45,140 bases of DNA from contig CACZWD010000011.1 of assembly GCA_902784805.1 (NCBI GenBank), positions 1 through 45,140 on the forward strand, read 5' to 3'. The stretch is from an uncultured Ruminococcus sp. Lineage in GTDB: Bacteria > Bacillota > Clostridia > RUG12999. The position numbers and the translations under genes were made by a program. The notes under the pieces were generated by a model. That model saw only the letters and a list, made by a program, of their open reading frames with translations, was not told the DNA's origin and made no database searches. Shown here piece by piece: positions 1 through 7,189 of this stretch. How positions within the stretch are numbered: the stretch's first letter is position 1; every line of letters begins with the position of its first letter.

Positions 1-2
1 TA

Positions 3-164
3 GTAAAGACAACCTGTTTTTTAAAGGACATAAATGATTTTGCAAAATTCAACGAAATTTATGCAGAATATTTTACAGGAAAGCCTGCCCGCTCCTGTGT
101 TGAGGTTTCGGCGCTTCCCAAAGGAGCACTCCTCGAAATAGAAGTAATTGCAATAAAAAAATGA
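3..164 (+). CDS. RidA/YjgF-family protein, C-terminal part only
   Basis: The reading frame is open from the left edge and ends at a TGA at 162-164, giving the last 53 residues of a Rid-family protein. The segment [19 protein letters not shown] followed by [20 protein letters not shown] matches the conserved C-terminal half of the family, including the Arg of the PARS motif that binds the substrate carboxylate. Rid proteins hydrolyse reactive imines such as 2-aminoacrylate made by PLP enzymes of cysteine and serine metabolism. That role fits the sulfur genes downstream and is an inference from the family. The N-terminus lies outside the window. The LysR gene starts 49 bases downstream on the same strand, so the two may be co-transcribed. 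Confidence 0.85.
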   Translation, partial: VKTTCFLKDINDFAKFNEIYAEYFTGKPARSCVEVSALPKGALLEIEVIAIKK

Positions 165-213
165 ATGAAAAAGCAAATACGCCGAAGTGCAGAGGAAAGG
201 AACAGTCATAAAT

Positions 214-1119
214 ATGAATATTAATCAGCTTAAATATGTACTTGAAATTGCCGCTTCTTCATCCATGCGGGAGGCATCAACGAAATTATACATATCTCAG
301 CCGGCACTTTCTGCCAGTATTCGCGAGTTGGAAGAGGAACTCGGAATACTGATTTTTGAGAGGACAAATAAAGGAATCTCGCTTACGGATGCAGGCAGAG
401 AATTTCTTTCTTATGCAAAGAAAACCGTTGGACAATATGAAATTCTTGAGGAAAGGTATCTGAATAAAGATAATAATAAAGAACACTTTTCTGTTTCCAC
501 ACAGCACTATAATTTTGCTATTAAAGCATTTACCGAAGTGATAAAAGAAATTGATCCGGACAAATTTGTTTTTTCAATTCACGAAACAAAAACAAAAGAA
601 GTGCTTGAAGATGTCAGAACTTTAAAAAGCGAAGTGGGAATTGTTTCATTCTCCGGCTCCAATGAAGCGGTAATTAAAAAAATTTTTAGAGATTATCAGT
701 TAGACTTCACCCCGCTTATGAGAAGAGATACATATGTTTATGTCTGGGAAAATCATCCGTTTGCAGGCAAAAATGAGATTTCCATTGACGAAATGCAAAA
801 ATACCCATGCATAGCTTTTGATCAAAGCGATGACAGTAATTTTTATCTTACGGAAGAAGCTATGGCGGATTATTCATTTGATAAAATGATTAAATCTGAT
901 GATAGAGCGACAACAATGGAAATCATTGCAAGTCTTGAAGGATATTCGATAGGATCTGGAATGCTTTCCGGATCGGATGCAATACTTAAAGGGCTTGTAG
1001 CCATAAAATTAAAAGAGGAGGATCCGCTTACCATAGGATATATAACCGGAAAAGGAAATGCTATGTCGGTTTATGGAAAAGCGTACATTGATAAACTTCT
1101 TAAATATAAAGAAATCTGA
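214..1119 (+). CDS. LysR-type transcriptional regulator, likely sulfur/cysteine regulator
   Basis: A 301-residue LysR-type regulator. Residues 1-60 form the winged helix-turn-helix (MNINQLKYVLEIAASSS, then LYISQPALSASIRELEEELG). The rest is the effector-binding domain. ATG 214 is preferred over the in-frame GTG at 187 because AGAGGAAAGG at 191-200 lies upstream of it and the family usually starts at this motif. Length is normal. Its neighbours are a RidA gene and a sulfur-assimilation regulon. Three nearby promoters carry the same LysR-like dyad centred near -66 (1171, 3970 and 8268), the usual recognition position for this family. I infer it activates these promoters in response to sulfur status. 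The effector cannot be read from the sequence. Confidence 0.9.
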   Translation: MNINQLKYVLEIAASSSMREASTKLYISQPALSASIRELEEELGILIFERTNKGISLTDAGREFLSYAKKTVGQYEILEERYLNKDNNKEHFSVSTQHYNFAIKAFTEVIKEIDPDKFVFSIHETKTKEVLEDVRTLKSEVGIVSFSGSNEAVIKKIFRDYQLDFTPLMRRDTYVYVWENHPFAGKNEISIDEMQKYPCIAFDQSDDSNFYLTEEAMADYSFDKMIKSDDRATTMEIIASLEGYSIGSGMLSGSDAILKGLVAIKLKEEDPLTIGYITGKGNAMSVYGKAYIDKLLKYKEI

Positions 1120-1170
1120 ATTTGAAAAACAATTTTTATACAGACGCAACTTTTGTGTGGTGCGGTTGCG

Positions 1171-1237
1171 ATAACCAATACTTATCACCGATAATAAAAA
1201 CGAACGAATTTACAAACGCCTCTGTTTGTGCTATAAT
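1171..1237 (+). promoter_or_regulatory. LysR-type operator and promoter of the cysK-leader transcript (site A)
   Basis: The dyad ATAACCAATACTTAT occupies 1171-1185, followed by CC at 1188-1189 and an ATAA half-site at 1194-1197. The promoter is TTTACA (1209-1214), a 17-base spacer, then TATAAT (1232-1237). The operator begins 61 bases before the -10 box, the same distance as at two other promoters in this window. Transcription should begin near 1244. Confidence 0.7.
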
Positions 1238-1268
1238 ACAAGCATAGAAAAAAGAGGAGGCGTAAGTA

Positions 1269-1388
1269 ATGGTTAGATTTGAAACCAACAAACAGAATCA
1301 CACGATGTGTTGTCGAATGCTTATCTCCCGGGCATATAATTTGGCTGGGGCGTTCGGCTGTTCGTGTACGCGCCTCATAAAAAAGTGA
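1269..1388 (+). CDS. Cys-containing 39-residue leader peptide upstream of the cysK remnant
   Basis: A short ORF with a strong ribosome site (AAGAGGAGG at 1252-1260, 8 bases from ATG 1269) directly behind a consensus promoter. The peptide has four Cys: codons 14-15 are adjacent TGT TGT, followed by R-M, and codons 31 and 33 are also Cys. It has no signal peptide or known domain. Just past its stop comes an intrinsic terminator whose 5' arm can pair instead with bases inside the ORF. This is the layout of a transcription-attenuation leader in which ribosome stalling at Cys codons senses charged tRNA-Cys. It shares the ten bases TGTCGAATGC (encoding C-R-M in the same frame) with the leader ORF at 8393. 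I do not recognise a named family. Confidence 0.7.
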   Translation: MVRFETNKQNHTMCCRMLISRAYNLAGAFGCSCTRLIKK

Positions 1389-1426
1389 CATGGATTTTTA
1401 TATCTGCACTGCCATTTGCCCGGGAG
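1325..1426 (+). promoter_or_regulatory. Candidate antiterminator pairing of the Cys attenuator
   Basis: CTCCCGGGCA at 1325-1334, inside the leader ORF and 12 bases past its tandem Cys codons, is perfectly complementary to TGCCCGGGAG at 1417-1426. That segment contains the 5' arm of the terminator at 1420-1452, so the two structures exclude each other. A ribosome stalled at codon 14 or 15 would leave 1325-1334 free to pair. The core CCCGGG is self-complementary, but the flanking CT/AG and CA/TG extend the match to ten pairs. Confidence 0.6.
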
Positions 1427-1452
1427 CTTACAGTTAAGCCCCCGGTTTTTTT
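1420..1452 (+). terminator. Intrinsic terminator of the cysteine leader (attenuator)
   Basis: CCGGG-A-GCTT (1420-1429) pairs with AAGC-C-CCCGG (1436-1445) around a six-base loop, with one A-C mismatch. Seven T follow at 1446-1452. It lies 31 bases past the leader stop codon. Confidence 0.8.
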
Positions 1453-1502
1453 ATAACATAGTAAATTGCGTGCGAAAGTGCGCAATTAGCTTGTTTCAAT
1501 TG

Positions 1503-1550
1503 CCCCCAAGAATGGGGGTTAGGGGGTTGATGCGTTGGAAACGCTTTTTT
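1503..1550 (+). other. Hairpin-rich junction ahead of the cysK remnant
   Basis: Two hairpins precede the point where CysK homology begins. CCCCCA (1503-1508) pairs with TGGGGG (1513-1518). GCGTT (1532-1536) pairs with AACGC (1540-1544), followed by six T (1545-1550), which resembles a second weak terminator. The stretch has no coding content and marks the deletion or recombination point that removed the cysK 5' end. Confidence 0.4.
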
Positions 1551-1552
1551 AT

Positions 1553-1879
1553 ATTGCATTGGAGCCTGAGGATTCCCCGGTGCTTTCAGAGGGCAAAGCG
1601 GGCGCACACAAAATTCAAGGTATTGGAGCAGGGTTTGTTCCCGACGTATTAAACACCAAAATATATGATGAGGTTTTCAAAGCATCAAATCAGGACGCAT
1701 TTGAAACTTCTAAGCTGCTTGCAAAGAAAGAAGGTATCTCGGTTGGTATTTCTTCCGGCGCTGCGCTTTTTGGAGCAATAGAGCTTGCAAAACGACCGGA
1801 GAACAAAGGTAAAGTGATCGTTGCATTACTGCCGGACAGCGGAGACCGCTACTATTCAACGGCTTTATTTACAGAATAA
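1553..1879 (+). pseudogene. cysK: Truncated cysteine synthase (O-acetylserine sulfhydrylase), C-terminal third
   Basis: The translation from [20 protein letters not shown] through [12 protein letters not shown] and [21 protein letters not shown] to the stop is unmistakably the C-terminal third of CysK, including the GIGAGF region near the PLP phosphate. CysK proteins are about 300 residues. About the first 200 codons, with the PLP-binding Lys and the substrate loop, are missing. The sequence just upstream is hairpin-rich and non-coding, so this is a deletion remnant. An AGGGGG at 1521-1526 sits 8 bases before an in-frame TTG at 1535, so a short product could still be made. The remnant has no Cys and no Met. 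Its promoter, leader and attenuator survive and probably now serve the two genes downstream. Confidence 0.85.
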
Positions 1880-1967
1880 ATGACAGGCGTACTAAAATGA
1901 GGAGCTTCATAAAAGCGGAAGAAAGCTGAAATCAAATCAGACTGATATTGTGAAAGTATGTGAAATT

Positions 1968-3191
1968 ATGAGTTTTATAAATGATATATATGATTACATA
2001 AAAAGCGGAGAAACTGAAACCGAAAAATTAGGGCTTGAGATTGAACATTTTGTTGTAGACAAAAATGGCATTCAAATTGAATTTGATGAGATCTCTTCCC
2101 TCATAGACATGGTCGGAAAAGAATTGGAAGCTGAAATAATATATATGGATGGGTATCCGGTCGGATATGCAAATGAAAAATATTCAGTCAGTCTTGAACC
2201 GTCCTGCCAATTTGAAATAAGTATAAACCCTTATTCGGAATTGTCCGAAATAGAAAATGTGTACAAAGAATTTATTTCTGTTTGGAAGCCAATATTCAAT
2301 GAGAGAGGATATCAGCTCATTACTAAAGGAAACCTTCCGCTTGTAGAACTCGGTTTGATTACACCTGACGAAATCCCGTTGTCTCCCAAAAAGAGATACC
2401 TGTATATGGACGCTTATTTCAGAAAAAGCGGGAAATATGGAAAATACATGATGCGGGCATCTGCGTCCACGCAGGTTTCCGTTGATTATAGTTCGGAAGA
2501 TGATCTGATCAGAAAGCTCCAAGTGCTGCAGAAGATCTCACCTATACTTATGATAATGATGGAAAACAAAACCGACAAGGCTTCAACTCTGCCAGAAGCA
2601 CCTGATAGACCGCATTTGTTCAGAATTCAGGAATGGGATGATCTTGATCCTGACAGAACCGGTTTCTTCCCCCACTCATTTAATTCGGATTTCGGATATA
2701 AAAAAATAGCGGATGTGATATACCATACGCCTCTTATTTTGCTTGCTGATAATGATTCTACGATCAATGTGGGGCAAAAGAATGCCGAAGATCTTTTTAT
2801 GGAAAAAATTTTGCGCGAAGAAGAACTTGACGTTACAAGAAGAAAGCAGCTTACAGAGCATTTTCTTTCTATGGGTTTTTTCCATTTCAGAATTAAGAAA
2901 TATATTGAAATACGGGTTGCGGACAGTGTACCAATAAAAAAGGCACTGGGCTATGTCGCTCTTTTGAAAGGCCTTGTCTACTCAAATCGTAATCTGGATA
3001 TTCTTGCAGAAGAACTTTCGGAAATTGATGAACTTGATAAAATACAGGATACTGTTCATAAAATCGAGATCGAAGGTTCTAACGCGGTTGTATATAGGGA
3101 CATGACCGCTGCACAGTGGGCTTTGCACCTCATTGAATTAGCTGAGGGTAATCTTTCCGAAAACGAGAAGGAGTATCTGAGCCATGTGTGA
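1968..3191 (+). CDS. Glutamate-cysteine ligase, GCS2 family
   Basis: A 407-residue protein of the GCS2 carboxylate-amine ligase family (GshA/EgtA type), which joins glutamate and cysteine through a gamma-amide using ATP. The N-terminal LGLEIEHFVVD and the later SLEPSCQFEISINP and MMRASASTQVSVDYSSE stretches carry the acidic ATP/Mg and substrate residues typical of the family. Length is normal. The start is uncertain: ATG 1968 is chosen because the family begins close to it, but GTG 1950 is in frame and neither has a strong ribosome site. It follows the cysK remnant and overlaps the next gene by 8 bases, so the pair is co-translated. No glutathione synthetase or ergothioneine EgtB/EgtD gene is present, so the final product is unknown. 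Confidence 0.85.
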   Translation: MSFINDIYDYIKSGETETEKLGLEIEHFVVDKNGIQIEFDEISSLIDMVGKELEAEIIYMDGYPVGYANEKYSVSLEPSCQFEISINPYSELSEIENVYKEFISVWKPIFNERGYQLITKGNLPLVELGLITPDEIPLSPKKRYLYMDAYFRKSGKYGKYMMRASASTQVSVDYSSEDDLIRKLQVLQKISPILMIMMENKTDKASTLPEAPDRPHLFRIQEWDDLDPDRTGFFPHSFNSDFGYKKIADVIYHTPLILLADNDSTINVGQKNAEDLFMEKILREEELDVTRRKQLTEHFLSMGFFHFRIKKYIEIRVADSVPIKKALGYVALLKGLVYSNRNLDILAEELSEIDELDKIQDTVHKIEIEGSNAVVYRDMTAAQWALHLIELAEGNLSENEKEYLSHV

Positions 3192-3957
3192 ACTTTTAGG
3201 TGTAACTGCTAATACAAAAATCAAGATGAACGAGTTGTTTAAGATCTTTTTCAGCCACAGTGAGGAACATCGAAACGGCTGGGGACTTGTATTGTTGGAT
3301 GACGATGTGTTTTCTATAGATAAGGAACCGAAAAAAGCTATTGACAGTCTATATCTCAAAAGTAAATTAAAAGATAATATAGAAACCGCAAGGTGCATAG
3401 CGCACATCAGAAAGGCAACAATAGGCGAAGTGAATGTCAATAATACGCATCCTTTTTTAAAAAATGACGATTCCGGAAGAAGGTGGGTTTTGGCACATAA
3501 CGGAACAATATTTGAATCCGAAGCACTTTCGCCTTACCAGTATATTCAGGAAGGTACAACAGACAGTGAAAGGATATTGCTCTATATCGTTGATGAAATA
3601 AACAAACTATATCAGAAGAAACACGATTTGTTGAACGAGAAGGAGCGAATCGGTATAGTTGAAGAAGCTATTAAAACGATTGTACCGGGAAATAAACTAA
3701 ATCTTTTGATTTTTGACGGAGACCTGCTTTATGTACACAAAAATGAAGCAGGCACCCTCTATAAAAAAGAATTAAAGGAGGGCATGATTTTTTCTACACA
3801 GCCACTTGATGAAAACGGATGGCTTGAATTGCCGCAAAATCAGCTCTTGGTTTATAAAAGCGGAAATTTGGTGCATATAGGACAAAAACATAATAGTAGC
3901 TATATTCATAGTGAAGAAAGAATGAAGCTCCTCTATCTTGCCTATTCGGAATTGTAA
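3184..3957 (+). CDS. Class II glutamine amidotransferase-like hydrolase (EgtC/YafJ-like)
   Basis: A 257-residue N-terminal-nucleophile protein. Removal of Met1 would expose Cys2 (MCELLGVTAN), the class II amidotransferase nucleophile. The motifs EEHRNGWG, CIAHIRKATIGEV and WVLAHNGTI are those of the YafJ/EgtC group. EgtC removes a gamma-glutamyl group in ergothioneine synthesis. Here the gene overlaps a glutamate-cysteine ligase (the EgtA reaction), so a gamma-glutamyl hydrolase working on a gamma-glutamyl-Cys-derived compound is a reasonable inference. AAGGAG at about 3168 provides the ribosome site. No synthetase domain is attached, so amide transfer to an acceptor is less likely. Confidence 0.8.
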   Translation: MCELLGVTANTKIKMNELFKIFFSHSEEHRNGWGLVLLDDDVFSIDKEPKKAIDSLYLKSKLKDNIETARCIAHIRKATIGEVNVNNTHPFLKNDDSGRRWVLAHNGTIFESEALSPYQYIQEGTTDSERILLYIVDEINKLYQKKHDLLNEKERIGIVEEAIKTIVPGNKLNLLIFDGDLLYVHKNEAGTLYKKELKEGMIFSTQPLDENGWLELPQNQLLVYKSGNLVHIGQKHNSSYIHSEERMKLLYLAYSEL

Positions 3958-3969
3958 ATATGAAACGTT

Positions 3970-4036
3970 ATAACCATATTTTATAGCCATCTATAAGAGA
4001 TAAGTATTAGCCAATGAAGCATAGCCGTGATATAAT
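3970..4036 (+). promoter_or_regulatory. LysR-type operator and promoter of the thiocarboxylate operon (site C)
   Basis: The dyad ATAACCATATTTTAT occupies 3970-3984, with CC at 3987-3988 and ATAA at 3993-3996 in the same positions as at the other two promoters. A further half-site, ATAAGTATT, lies at 4000-4008 over the -35 region. The -10 box TATAAT is at 4031-4036, 61 bases from the operator start. The -35 (TAGCCA) is poor, as expected for an activator-dependent promoter. Confidence 0.65.
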
Positions 4037-4070
4037 AATTAATAAAAGGATTATGAAAATTAAGAGTATT

Positions 4071-4096
4071 TATATCGGTGATCTTTAACCGATATA
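4071..4096 (+). other. 5' UTR hairpin before the thioredoxin-like gene
   Basis: TATATCGGT (4071-4079) pairs perfectly with ACCGATATA (4088-4096) across an eight-base loop. No T-run follows, so it is not an intrinsic terminator. It lies between the promoter and the ribosome site AAGAGAG (4111-4117). Confidence 0.5.
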
Positions 4097-4127
4097 ATAA
4101 TTCCCCAAAAAAGAGAGTGTGTTTACC

Positions 4128-4448
4128 ATGAAAAGTTTATATGATGATAATTTCCAAGAAACAATATCAAACGCAGCATTACCTATTATTGCAGATATTT
4201 ATTCGGACGGATGTGTAGGTTGTAAGTATATTTCTCCGATTTTAGCGGAAGCGGAAGATGCATACAGGGACAAAATCGGCTTTTTTAAGTTGAACGCCGC
4301 ATTCAATGAGAAAATTCCGGCTAAGTACAATGTGCTTTCCGTACCTACATTACTGTTCTTTAATGAGAATGGAGAGTTTTTGAAATCAGTAACCGGATTG
4401 AAGTCATACGAAGAACTGGAAGATAAGATAAAGGAGATTTTTAAATGA
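4128..4448 (+). CDS. Thioredoxin-like protein
   Basis: A 106-residue thioredoxin-fold protein. The active site is C29-V-G-C32 in SDGCVGCKYISP, and the cis-Pro motif is SVPTLLFF. The active-site dipeptide VG differs from the usual GP, so redox properties may differ. ATG 4128 is chosen because AAGAGAG lies 10 bases upstream. It is the first gene of a tightly packed operon and overlaps the next gene by four bases. In this setting it probably reduces a disulfide or persulfide in the sulfur-carrier pathway, or recycles the carrier's terminal Cys. That role is inferred from context. Confidence 0.85.
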   Translation: MKSLYDDNFQETISNAALPIIADIYSDGCVGCKYISPILAEAEDAYRDKIGFFKLNAAFNEKIPAKYNVLSVPTLLFFNENGEFLKSVTGLKSYEELEDKIKEIFK

Positions 4449-4867
4449 TAAAAATCAAGCAGACAGATTTTGAAGCAATCGTCCGATACGCCAAATCAAA
4501 TTTACCCGAAGAAGCGTGCGGACTCATAGGCGGAACTGTACATGGCGACGAAAAAACCGTTGAAAAAATATATTATCTTGAAAATACAGACCATTCCAAC
4601 GAGCATTTTTCGCTTGATGTAAAACAACAGCTTACAGCTATAAAGGATATGAGAGCAAACAATCTTTTGCCACTCGGGAATTTCCATTCGCATCCGGAAA
4701 CACCGGCAAGGCCGTCGGATGAGGATAAAAAATTTATTCTGGATAAAAATGCAAGCTATATGATTTTATCGTTAGAGTACGGGCCAACACTCAAAGCCTT
4801 TGTAATTTCCGATGAAGGAATAACAGAGGAGCAAGTTTTAATAATCGGAAAGGATGAAATACAATGA
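4445..4867 (+). CDS. JAMM/MPN+ metalloprotease of the sulfur-carrier system (HcyD/QbsD/Mec+ type)
   Basis: A 140-residue JAB/MPN zinc peptidase. The full catalytic set is visible: Glu22/23 in LPEEACGLIGG, and H81-S-H83-P followed by S91 and D94 (H-x-H-x7-S-x2-D). Bacterial enzymes of this type trim extra residues from the C-terminus of ubiquitin-like sulfur carriers (QbsD, HcyD) or release cysteine from a carrier adduct (Mec+). The next gene encodes such a carrier ending in GGGC, so its natural substrate is very likely that protein's C-terminus. It overlaps both neighbours by four bases. Confidence 0.88.
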   Translation: MIKIKQTDFEAIVRYAKSNLPEEACGLIGGTVHGDEKTVEKIYYLENTDHSNEHFSLDVKQQLTAIKDMRANNLLPLGNFHSHPETPARPSDEDKKFILDKNASYMILSLEYGPTLKAFVISDEGITEEQVLIIGKDEIQ

Positions 4868-5070
4868 ATTTAAATATCAGCGGAACGCAAAAAAAATACG
4901 AGGACGGAATAACTCTTGCTTATCTTATTGAAAAGGAAAAAATACAAACACCGCAATATGTTACGGCATCGGTCAATGACGAGCTTATCAGTGCGTCTGA
5001 ATTTGAAAATGTAACACTTAAAGACGGAGATAACATCGAATTTCTGTATTTTATGGGAGGTGGCTGCTGA
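4864..5070 (+). CDS. Ubiquitin-like sulfur carrier (ThiS/MoaD/HcyS type) ending in GGGC
   Basis: A 68-residue beta-grasp protein (VTASVNDELISASEF, then LKDGDNIEFLYFMGGGC). It has the ThiS/MoaD length and the di-glycine tail, but one extra Cys follows the glycines. QbsE and HcyS proteins likewise carry residues beyond GG that a JAMM protease must remove before the Gly carboxylate is adenylated and converted to a thiocarboxylate. The JAMM gene upstream and the MoeB/ThiF gene downstream overlap this gene. It presumably donates sulfur to O-acetylhomoserine through MetY. Thiamine or molybdopterin roles are less likely because no such genes are nearby. Confidence 0.88.
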   Translation: MNLNISGTQKKYEDGITLAYLIEKEKIQTPQYVTASVNDELISASEFENVTLKDGDNIEFLYFMGGGC

Positions 5071-5876
5071 TGGCACTTTCAGGAGAGCAGATAGAAAGAT
5101 ATTCAAGACATCTGATCCTTAAAGATGTCGGTGTCAAAGGTCAAAAAAAATTACTTGAAAGCAAGGTTTTGATTATTGGAGCAGGGGGACTCGGCGCACC
5201 TGCCGCACTGTATCTTGCCGCTGCCGGAGTCGGAACGATAGGTATTGCCGACGCGGATGAGGTCGACCTTTCAAATTTACAAAGACAGATCATACATTCT
5301 ACGCCCAATATAGGAAAATCCAAGGTACAGTCTGCCAAAGAGCGTATAAACGAGCTCAATCCCGATGTTACGGTAAATACATACAGGACTTTTATCAAAG
5401 CCGATAATATTTTGGATATTATATCCGATTATGATTTTATTATTGACGGAACAGATAATTTTCCTGCCAAGTTTTTGATAAATGATGCGTGTGTAATCGG
5501 TAAAAAACCTTTTTCTCATGCAGGGATAATTCGCTTTCAAGGTCAGCTTATGACATATGTTCCGGGTAAAGGACCTTGTTATCGCTGTATATTCAAAGAA
5601 CTGCCGCCAAAGGACGCAATCCCCACCTGCAAGCAGGCAGGAGTTATAGGTGCTATGGGCGGAGTTATAGGCAGTCTTCAGGCTATGGAGGCAATAAAGT
5701 ATATTATCGGAACAGGTGAGCTTCTTACAGGTTATTTGCTTACATACGACGCGCTAAAAATGGAATTCAGAAAAATAAAATTACCGTCAGCGGTAAAAGA
5801 TTGCCATGTTTGCGGCGAAAACCCGACGATACTTACACCGTTTGACTATGAACAAACACAATGCGAAGGAATATAA
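5070..5876 (+). CDS. MoeB/ThiF/HcyF-type adenylyltransferase for the sulfur carrier
   Basis: A 268-residue E1-like activating enzyme. It has the nucleotide loop IIGAGGLGAPAALYLA, the DADEVDLSNLQRQI segment, and two zinc CxxC pairs (CYRC and CHVC). It adenylates the C-terminal Gly of the carrier encoded just upstream; the genes overlap by one base. It has no rhodanese domain of its own, but a separate rhodanese-TusA-DsrE protein ends the operon and could supply persulfide. MoeB, ThiF and HcyF cannot be told apart from sequence alone. The neighbouring MetY favours the HcyF role. Confidence 0.9.
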   Translation: MALSGEQIERYSRHLILKDVGVKGQKKLLESKVLIIGAGGLGAPAALYLAAAGVGTIGIADADEVDLSNLQRQIIHSTPNIGKSKVQSAKERINELNPDVTVNTYRTFIKADNILDIISDYDFIIDGTDNFPAKFLINDACVIGKKPFSHAGIIRFQGQLMTYVPGKGPCYRCIFKELPPKDAIPTCKQAGVIGAMGGVIGSLQAMEAIKYIIGTGELLTGYLLTYDALKMEFRKIKLPSAVKDCHVCGENPTILTPFDYEQTQCEGI

Positions 5877-5929
5877 AGAACCAAACATTCCATTACGGAT
5901 GATTTGCGGTTATTGAGGGAATGAAAGAA

Positions 5930-7189
5930 ATGAATTTGAACACTCAGCTTCTACATGGAAATTTCAAATGTGAAGACAAAACAGGAGCAACGCTTGCTCC
6001 AATATATCAGTCAAGTGCATTCGGCAAATCAAGTGCGGAGGAAATTGAAAAGATATTTAATAATGAGTTGCCGGGGTTTGCATATTCAAGGATATCAAAT
6101 CCGACTACATTTGCATTTGAACAGCGTATCACTTATATTGAAAACGGAATCTCATCTACAGCCACATCATCCGGTATGTCGGCAATCAGTATGACATTCC
6201 TGAATATTGTCAGAAGCGGAGATGAGATTATTTCTACAACATCGATTTTTGGCGGTACTCTTGACTTATGGAGTAATTTAAAAAAATTAAGAATAACCGT
6301 AAAATTTGTTGATGAAATAACCGAAGAAAGTTTATCAAAGGCTGTATCTTCAAAAACAAAAGCGGTCTTTGCCGAAACAATAGGTAATCCCAAATTAAAT
6401 GTTACCGATATAAAAAAAGCGGCAGATGCGGCACATAAGCTTAATTTACCGTTTATCTTGGATAATACCGCCGCAACACCGTATCTTGTTACAGGGATTC
6501 CTTTGGGCGCCGATATTGTTATCAATTCAACATCAAAATATATTAACGGTCACAGCAGTTCAATAGGCGGCATAATAACAGACGGTGGAAAATTTGATTG
6601 GAATAACGGAAATTACCCGTCTCTTGATAAATATAAAAAATACGGTAAGTTAGCCTTTAGTGCAGCCTTAAAAAATGATACTTTGAGAAATTACGGTGCC
6701 TGTATAAGCCCTCAGAATTCTTTTTTAAACTCAATAGGCTTGGAAACACTCGGACTCAGAATGGAAAGACATTGTGAAAATGCACTTAGGCTCGCACAAT
6801 GCATGGAGAATAAACCGGGAATACATTCTGTTAATTATCCTCTGCTCGATACAAATCCTTGGCATGACATAGCCAAAAAACAATTCGGGGGCAAAGGCGG
6901 AGGTATTTTCACGATGAGATTATACACAAAGCACCGTGCATTCGAATTTATTGACAGGCTTAAATACGCAATTATTATAACAAATATCGGCGATACAAAA
7001 ACTCTTGTAGTTCATCCTTCGTCTACAATATATGCGCACAGCGATAACAGGACAAAAGAAAAAGCCGGAGTTTACGACGATATGATACGGATAAGCGTCG
7101 GTATTGAGGATATAGATGATTTAATTTCGGATTTTACGGATGCTCTTGAATATGTAAATACAAAATACGGAAATGAGGTATCAGAATGA
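5930..7189 (+). CDS. metY: O-acetylhomoserine sulfhydrylase, thiocarboxylate-operon copy
   Basis: A 419-residue Cys/Met-metabolism PLP enzyme. The PLP-lysine region is INSTSKYINGHSSSIGG, with the SRISNPTTFAFEQRI and VVHPSS motifs of the family. It converts O-acetylhomoserine plus a sulfur donor to homocysteine. ATG 5930 is preferred to ATG 5921 because GAGGG at 5915-5919 is 10 bases from the former and too close to the latter. It lies between the carrier-activating enzyme and the sulfur-relay fusion, the same partners as the Wolinella HcyS system, so the donor is probably the carrier thiocarboxylate. Unlike the MetY at 12470, it has an ordinary number of Cys and Met. Confidence 0.9.
   Translation: MNLNTQLLHGNFKCEDKTGATLAPIYQSSAFGKSSAEEIEKIFNNELPGFAYSRISNPTTFAFEQRITYIENGISSTATSSGMSAISMTFLNIVRSGDEIISTTSIFGGTLDLWSNLKKLRITVKFVDEITEESLSKAVSSKTKAVFAETIGNPKLNVTDIKKAADAAHKLNLPFILDNTAATPYLVTGIPLGADIVINSTSKYINGHSSSIGGIITDGGKFDWNNGNYPSLDKYKKYGKLAFSAALKNDTLRNYGACISPQNSFLNSIGLETLGLRMERHCENALRLAQCMENKPGIHSVNYPLLDTNPWHDIAKKQFGGKGGGIFTMRLYTKHRAFEFIDRLKYAIIITNIGDTKTLVVHPSSTIYAHSDNRTKEKAGVYDDMIRISVGIEDIDDLISDFTDALEYVNTKYGNEVSE

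Noticed and set aside
1416-1652. Plus-strand ORF overlapping the attenuator and cysK remnant
   Set aside because: It is a different frame from CysK, begins inside the terminator and has no recognisable protein features.
1968-3957. Ergothioneine biosynthesis cluster
   Set aside because: Only EgtA-like and EgtC-like steps are present. There is no EgtB sulfoxide synthase or EgtD methyltransferase in the window.
4864-5876. Thiamine (ThiS/ThiF) or molybdopterin (MoaD/MoeB) locus
   Set aside because: No ThiG/ThiH or MoaE-like genes are present. The JAMM protease, GGGC tail and MetY indicate the homocysteine type.
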